Both the position numbers and the translations under genes were made by a program. The notes beneath the pieces were generated by a model. It worked only from the letters and a program-made list of their open reading frames with translations. It was not told the DNA's origin and made no database searches. A stretch of DNA of 10,145 nt from Verrucomicrobia bacterium TMED40 (lineage in GTDB: Bacteria; Verrucomicrobiota; Verrucomicrobiia; Opitutales; Seribacteraceae): NCBI GenBank assembly GCA_002167605.1, contig NHCT01000033.1, positions 32,790-42,934 of the forward strand, written 5' to 3'. Below, piece by piece: positions 7,401-10,145 of the stretch. Every line of letters begins with the position of its first letter. The first letter of the stretch is position 1.

Positions 7401-10145
7401 AATCCTTATTTGGGATTGGAGTGAAGTGTAATCCTCAGTGATTGCAGCATTCCTCGTTTCAATTTCTCGCAACTCCTCCAAGGCATTGTTCAATTCGGAC
7501 TCCAAAGCTGAAATGGTTTCCAGTTCGGATTGTTCCTTATTTTTTAGCTGACCAACCAATTTTTCGTTCTCTTGCATCAAAGCCGCCAGGTCATCGTCGG
7601 ACTGGCTGGATTCAATTTGGTCGAGCTTGAGCATTACGTTGGTTAGTTCTTTCTCCAAAAGCTCAACTGTTTTAGATTTCCCTTTGGCTTGGTTCTGAAG
7701 TTCTTTTTCGAGTTCCTGGTTTTTCATTTTTGCCTCGGCCAATTCGTCTTCTAGGACCACGAGCGTGGAAAGTCCGGAATCCTCAGCTTGGGCCAACCGT
7801 TCTTCCAACGCAGAAACTTCAGACTGTGACACTTTCAATTCTTCCTGCAATTCCACCAGTGCTTGATTCGTGGTCAGGGAGTTACCCTTACCTTCTTCCC
7901 TAAGCATTGCGATTTCTGTCTCCAAATCATCTATAGTTTGACCCAAGGCTTTCTTTTCGTCTTCGGCTTTTTGTAATTCATTCAATTGGGTGGACATAGC
8001 CTCGGCTAGATCAACGCGCAACTCGTCGACATCTTGATTGGACTGCTCGGCTTCTTCCAGATTTTGTTGGAGAATCCTGATGTTGCCAAGTGCTTCCTGT
8101 AATTGGGAAACCGCCTGCCGAGTTTCAACCGATTCACCAAGCCCGGCAGTCTTCATTCGTGCAATCTCATCCCTCGCGGCGTCTAGCTCAGACTTCAGGT
8201 CCAAAAGCAGGTCCTTGGATTCACTCGTACTAATTACAAGGTTTTCCTGCTCTTCCAAGAGTTTGGTTCGAGTATCTTCGAGTTGCATTTCCAAAGAACG
8301 AATTTTTTCGGAGGACTTTTCTTGAACAACATCTTTTTCCTCCAGGGCAAAGACCAATTCGACCTTGGCTTGGTTGAGTTCGTCCTTCAATGAAGTCAAC
8401 ACCTCGTCCATGTTTCCGGTTTGAGCACTTTGGGTTTGCTTCGTATCTTCCAAAATAGAGTTCAAGTCCTGCAATTGTCCTGCAATCACCTTCACAACTT
8501 CGAGTTCTTCGTTAAGCCTTTTCTTCTCTGCGGCCAAGGTTTGAACCTCAGTATCCTTCTCCTCGAGCTCAAGCTGTTTGCGGGCAAGTTGATCCATCGA
8601 GCGTTTCTGCCGGATAAGAGCACTTTCCAACTCCGTCTGTAAGCCTTGTATGATCTCCGATGCACGGTCCTGCTCAGTGTCGAAACGATTGGACAGCGAT
8701 TTCATCCTAGCCTCGGAATTTGCAAGATTCTCTTCCATTTCCTCCACAAAAGGAATAGCTGGTAATTTACCCAAAGAGGCTTCCCTCAATGCATCCTGAG
8801 CAAGTTGAGCCTCCTCCTCTAAAGCTTGAATAGTCGTGGCAAACTCGAGTTCACGTGTGGCAATGCTTTTTTTGGTTTCCTCAAACTCTTGTTGGGTCTT
8901 GTCCAACTCGAACTTGGTCGCTTCCAGTTCTTCCTCCAAAGCGATCACGGTTTCGGAAAGCTCCCCCCTACGCACACTGTTTTGGGCACGGGCTTTTGCA
9001 ACTTCCTTTTTCGCCGCATTCAAATCAATCAGCAGTTTATTCACATAAGCCGGACTTGCAGAACGACTTGGCGAGTCACCCACTTCCTCGAGGGAACTGC
9101 GAAGTTTGAGTAATTGTTCCTCCAATTCATCTTTCTCGCCCAACTCAACTTGCATACGGGCCATTTCCCCCAAAGCCTTACGCAGTTCGTTTTGAAGGTT
9201 AAGGTAGGACTCAGAAGAGGCATCCTGAGGAGCAGTCTGAGCCATTTGCAACGCTCTTTTGGATTGAGCCAATTCCCTCTCAAGAGCCAATAAACGGGTT
9301 GAATCAGCTCCAGAATTCATGGCTGCAGTGCGGGCAAAATCAAGCTCTCTCCTGGTCCTCTCCAACTCCGTTGAAATGGAACGTATCATCGAATTTGATC
9401 TTTCCTGTTCCATAAGAAGCGATTGCCTGGACTGACGCAGATCATCCTTGGCTTGTTGAACTTCATACTCCAAGCGATTAATTTGCTTGCTGACTGTTTG
9501 TGCGGTCGCAGCACTCCCGTCTTCCGTCCGCCAAAGAGATTTCCTGGTACGCTCCAGCTCTTCAACCATCATTTGAGACTCCTTCAAGTTGGCTTGCAAG
9601 GAAACGATTTCACGATACGCCTTGCGAAGATCACCCTGTAAATCGGAGGTATCCGCAGAAAGTTCGGTCTGCACGCTTTTGGATGCAGCTAATTCTATTT
9701 GCAAACGCTGAATCATTTCATCCGAACCCGCCTCCTGCCCTACCTCGGCGACAGAACTTTCTATGGTGGGTCCGAAGCGGTCCGCAGTGGATAGGGGAAC
9801 GGCTTCATTAGATTGAATCGCCGCGACCACTCCCCTTGCAGTCTGCGTTGAAGGAACTGGAGCGGGCTTAGCTTGAACAGGTGCGGTGGGCACAGCAGAT
9901 GCAAGCAAGTCATCGCTATCTGCAGACAAAGTATTAAGTCCGGAGCGTAAGTCCTGCGAAGCCGACTCAAGAAGTTGAGCCAAGGCGTTGGATTCATTTG
10001 CGGAACGGCCTAAATTTTCGAGGAGAACTTCCAAAGCAGGTTGAGCCTCATCGATACGACCTGCAAAATTTTCCTTAAGATCAATAAATATTTTTTCGGA
10101 TTCAAGGAGCCGTCCCTCCGTTATGGAAAGTCCTTTGGTAATCTC
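4485..10145 (-). CDS. Giant cysteine-free coiled-coil protein with C-terminal beta-rich domain (5' end beyond window)
   Basis: The frame is open from the TAA at 4485 to the window edge, giving 1886 visible residues (numbered here from the edge). The N-terminus is missing: an in-frame TTG at 10034 has coding-like sequence continuing upstream, and no in-frame ATG occurs between it and the edge. Layout: helical segment (1-80); Ala/Pro/Gln linker (about 84-102, APVQAKPAPVP); a very long coiled coil (about 142-1671) rich in Glu, Leu, Gln, Lys and Ala, with short Ser/Gly/Pro breaks; a Ser/Pro/Arg-rich linker (about 1672-1747, including ALPPPVPVPS); and a C-terminal domain (about 1748-1883). That domain reads KAEVQFLNNKRRPAGFTEFF, a central helical part, then SVGEANLDNLKSGSYFVVG and VWSKPIILQNGENNVKLDL, like a carboxypeptidase-regulatory or Ig-like beta sandwich. 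No cysteine occurs; Trp is at 205, 1800, 1862 and 1884. A module L-x3-L-x2-(A/S)-x3-(L/I/V) recurs along the rod. The role is inferred as a structural filament, spacer or scaffold. Location cannot be judged without the N-terminus. Any generic SMC/myosin-like database hit would probably be compositional. Confidence 0.9.
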   Translation of the reverse strand, partial: EITKGLSITEGRLLESEKIFIDLKENFAGRIDEAQPALEVLLENLGRSANESNALAQLLESASQDLRSGLNTLSADSDDLLASAVPTAPVQAKPAPVPSTQTARGVVAAIQSNEAVPLSTADRFGPTIESSVAEVGQEAGSDEMIQRLQIELAASKSVQTELSADTSDLQGDLRKAYREIVSLQANLKESQMMVEELERTRKSLWRTEDGSAATAQTVSKQINRLEYEVQQAKDDLRQSRQSLLMEQERSNSMIRSISTELERTRRELDFARTAAMNSGADSTRLLALERELAQSKRALQMAQTAPQDASSESYLNLQNELRKALGEMARMQVELGEKDELEEQLLKLRSSLEEVGDSPSRSASPAYVNKLLIDLNAAKKEVAKARAQNSVRRGELSETVIALEEELEATKFELDKTQQEFEETKKSIATRELEFATTIQALEEEAQLAQDALREASLGKLPAIPFVEEMEENLANSEARMKSLSNRFDTEQDRASEIIQGLQTELESALIRQKRSMDQLARKQLELEEKDTEVQTLAAEKKRLNEELEVVKVIAGQLQDLNSILEDTKQTQSAQTGNMDEVLTSLKDELNQAKVELVFALEEKDVVQEKSSEKIRSLEMQLEDTRTKLLEEQENLVISTSESKDLLLDLKSELDAARDEIARMKTAGLGESVETRQAVSQLQEALGNIRILQQNLEEAEQSNQDVDELRVDLAEAMSTQLNELQKAEDEKKALGQTIDDLETEIAMLREEGKGNSLTTNQALVELQEELKVSQSEVSALEERLAQAEDSGLSTLVVLEDELAEAKMKNQELEKELQNQAKGKSKTVELLEKELTNVMLKLDQIESSQSDDDLAALMQENEKLVGQLKNKEQSELETISALESELNNALEELREIETRNAAITEDYTSLQSQIRILEASQVSPSLSTRDIEMTDLRERMHQLEKDKEDGEKLIMNLEQKLVQSKLELESALNLKSVEDSQPELVMDLQAKLERALNQLTILEKESFKEQEDPIVSSEAISQLEEELANAELNISNLQQTIEEESAKRQEVLGKLEKTNEKLLEFERSQKQPESIELSLSESGGFEQIEALENELTVARDLIAELTEKNLSEENARNDLEKKLEGLMSKLEGVESNINQSPESSSSKDLLALSQALDEKEKVVGQLKEQLGQAIEELSQKEAELELAKEVEQPVSSGDNSSDHEILALQNQIGDLRILLEEAKQEASKGTDGQAGMDALQIQLQDAVAESMEMQAELEETKQRLAQMETVFAQESSIENYEEVLKEAKIAESNALGRIEQLTTALRNSEKLRKEMENLLGNIGDEPIPQPQDIANNPIFRDLQNELAMLQQDLMVARDFVDPEVAKLQQALNASREDSQRLNEEFKMAMDDFGNIKEKLTNLEKENNRLRDVSLAQARNNADQNIANMANRVSGLEGKISSLSLELTEKNQRIEALRDQLARAQSGSPGLSPDVAALKAQVIRMGGDVQDARDGEVRSKAETQRLQQDLAFAGEQIRELQESLRQAESAARGLPSRMPSLKVPLPGSTSSGLAASQLAELDSLRQQNVSLQNQLKTMSDIPGRNALDRRIRDLNQKNLTAQIQLDQERARVEDLRKQLDDASDIKRGVLERGQSASLKVDLLSDELTQARGKIQSLENALINAREAIRVLQSGGSGSNSIPVSLSNPSRVSRNSTFLSSQQSRALPPPVPVPSVTRFPPTSQSRGFSSLRGGRQGATSVQNIPSGDSSVQLKAEVQFLNNKRRPAGFTEFFLVEQSLDSIMQNSMIRIPRNEGIETYAELWARSIQRGYRFPGVAASIRNSLARSSLTRLKTNSVGEANLDNLKSGSYFVVGASTLGQVGVVWSKPIILQNGENNVKLDLRDAVWAE
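4905..5132 (-). other. Low-complexity Ser/Pro/Arg linker segment of the giant protein
   Basis: This part of the giant gene encodes residues about 1672-1747. It is rich in Ser, Gly, Pro and Arg, with a poly-proline run (PPPVPVPSV) and an Arg/Gly stretch (SLRGGRQG). It is basic and almost free of acidic residues, in sharp contrast to the acidic coil before it. It probably forms a flexible tether between the rod and the C-terminal beta-rich domain. Confidence 0.7.
7620..8390 (-). repeat. Degenerate coiled-coil repeat array, often at 32-residue spacing
   Basis: Within the giant gene, the motif L-x3-L-x2-(A/S)-x3-(L/I/V) begins at residues 586, 618, 650 and 682 (numbered from the window edge), then again at 766, 798 and 830. 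Each of these gaps is exactly 32 residues (96 bases). Examples are LKDELNQAKVEL, LKSELDAARDEI, LQEELKVSQSEV and LEKELTNVMLKL. Copies continue beyond this stretch in both directions with looser spacing (mostly 28-47). The DNA copies are diverged, so this is an old protein-level repeat rather than a recent tandem duplication. Confidence 0.6.

Noticed and set aside
5285..9811. Many plus-strand ORFs of 60-144 residues, including 5604-6038 and 9500-9811
   Set aside because: They are antisense to the coiled-coil gene. Their Ser/Leu/Phe-rich composition is what the complement of Glu/Leu/Gln/Lys codons yields.
10032..10034. TTG as the start of the giant coiled-coil protein (1849 residues)
   Set aside because: The frame stays open to the window edge with 37 more codons of typical helical composition, so this is just the first possible start codon inside the window. 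The gene is partial.
1..10145. CRISPR array, tRNA/rRNA, insertion sequence, toxin-antitoxin or defence system
   Set aside because: I see no regular DNA repeat-spacer structure, no cloverleaf, no transposase and no defence-family motif. The only repeats are protein-level coiled-coil modules and Sel1 repeats.
4485..10145. SMC/Rad50-type chromosome protein or myosin-like identity for the giant protein
   Set aside because: There is no Walker A, Walker B or ABC signature in the visible part, and the C-terminus is a beta-rich domain rather than an ATPase half. Similarity would be coiled-coil composition only.

Overview
The window looks like chromosomal DNA from a member of the Verrucomicrobiota, probably a marine Opitutae-type lineage. 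This rests on three things: moderate GC by eye, a small protein matching the Planctomycetes/Verrucomicrobia-restricted 'Minf_1886' family, and a giant coiled-coil protein ending in a beta-rich domain of a style I associate with that phylum. The phylum call is inference from gene content; there is no rRNA or other marker here.

Layout. Positions 1-2044 hold three genes on the minus strand: a small protein with a ribbon-helix-helix-like core (1-282), a complete class II fructose-bisphosphate aldolase (414-1487), and a small putative DNA-binding protein with an AP2/Arm-like N-terminus and an excisionase/MerR-like helix-turn-helix at its C-terminus (1577-2044). The gaps between them are 131 and 89 bases, so they are not a tight operon. 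A perfect 16-bp palindrome sits just upstream of the aldolase start. From 2129 a Minf_1886-type gene of unknown function runs on the plus strand, divergent from the HTH gene across an 84-base gap. It converges on a tiny zinc-ribbon plus membrane-helix gene (2561-2791, minus). That gene is divergent from an exported Sel1-repeat protein (2875-4284, plus). After a 200-base intergenic stretch, 4485 to the window edge is one minus-strand gene for a huge cysteine-free coiled-coil protein. At least 1886 residues are visible. The frame stays open through 10145, so its true N-terminus lies outside the window.

The genes do not form an obvious single pathway. The aldolase is core glycolysis/gluconeogenesis. 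The RHH-like and HTH proteins are candidate regulators. The Sel1 protein and the giant protein are candidate scaffold or structural proteins, but are only convergent neighbours. I see no mobile element, CRISPR array, RNA gene, prophage or recognisable defence system. The most interesting object is the giant protein, whose rod is built from a degenerate module often spaced 32 residues apart, which fits three heptads plus one hendecad. Most genes here lack a clear Shine-Dalgarno sequence, so several start calls are tentative.
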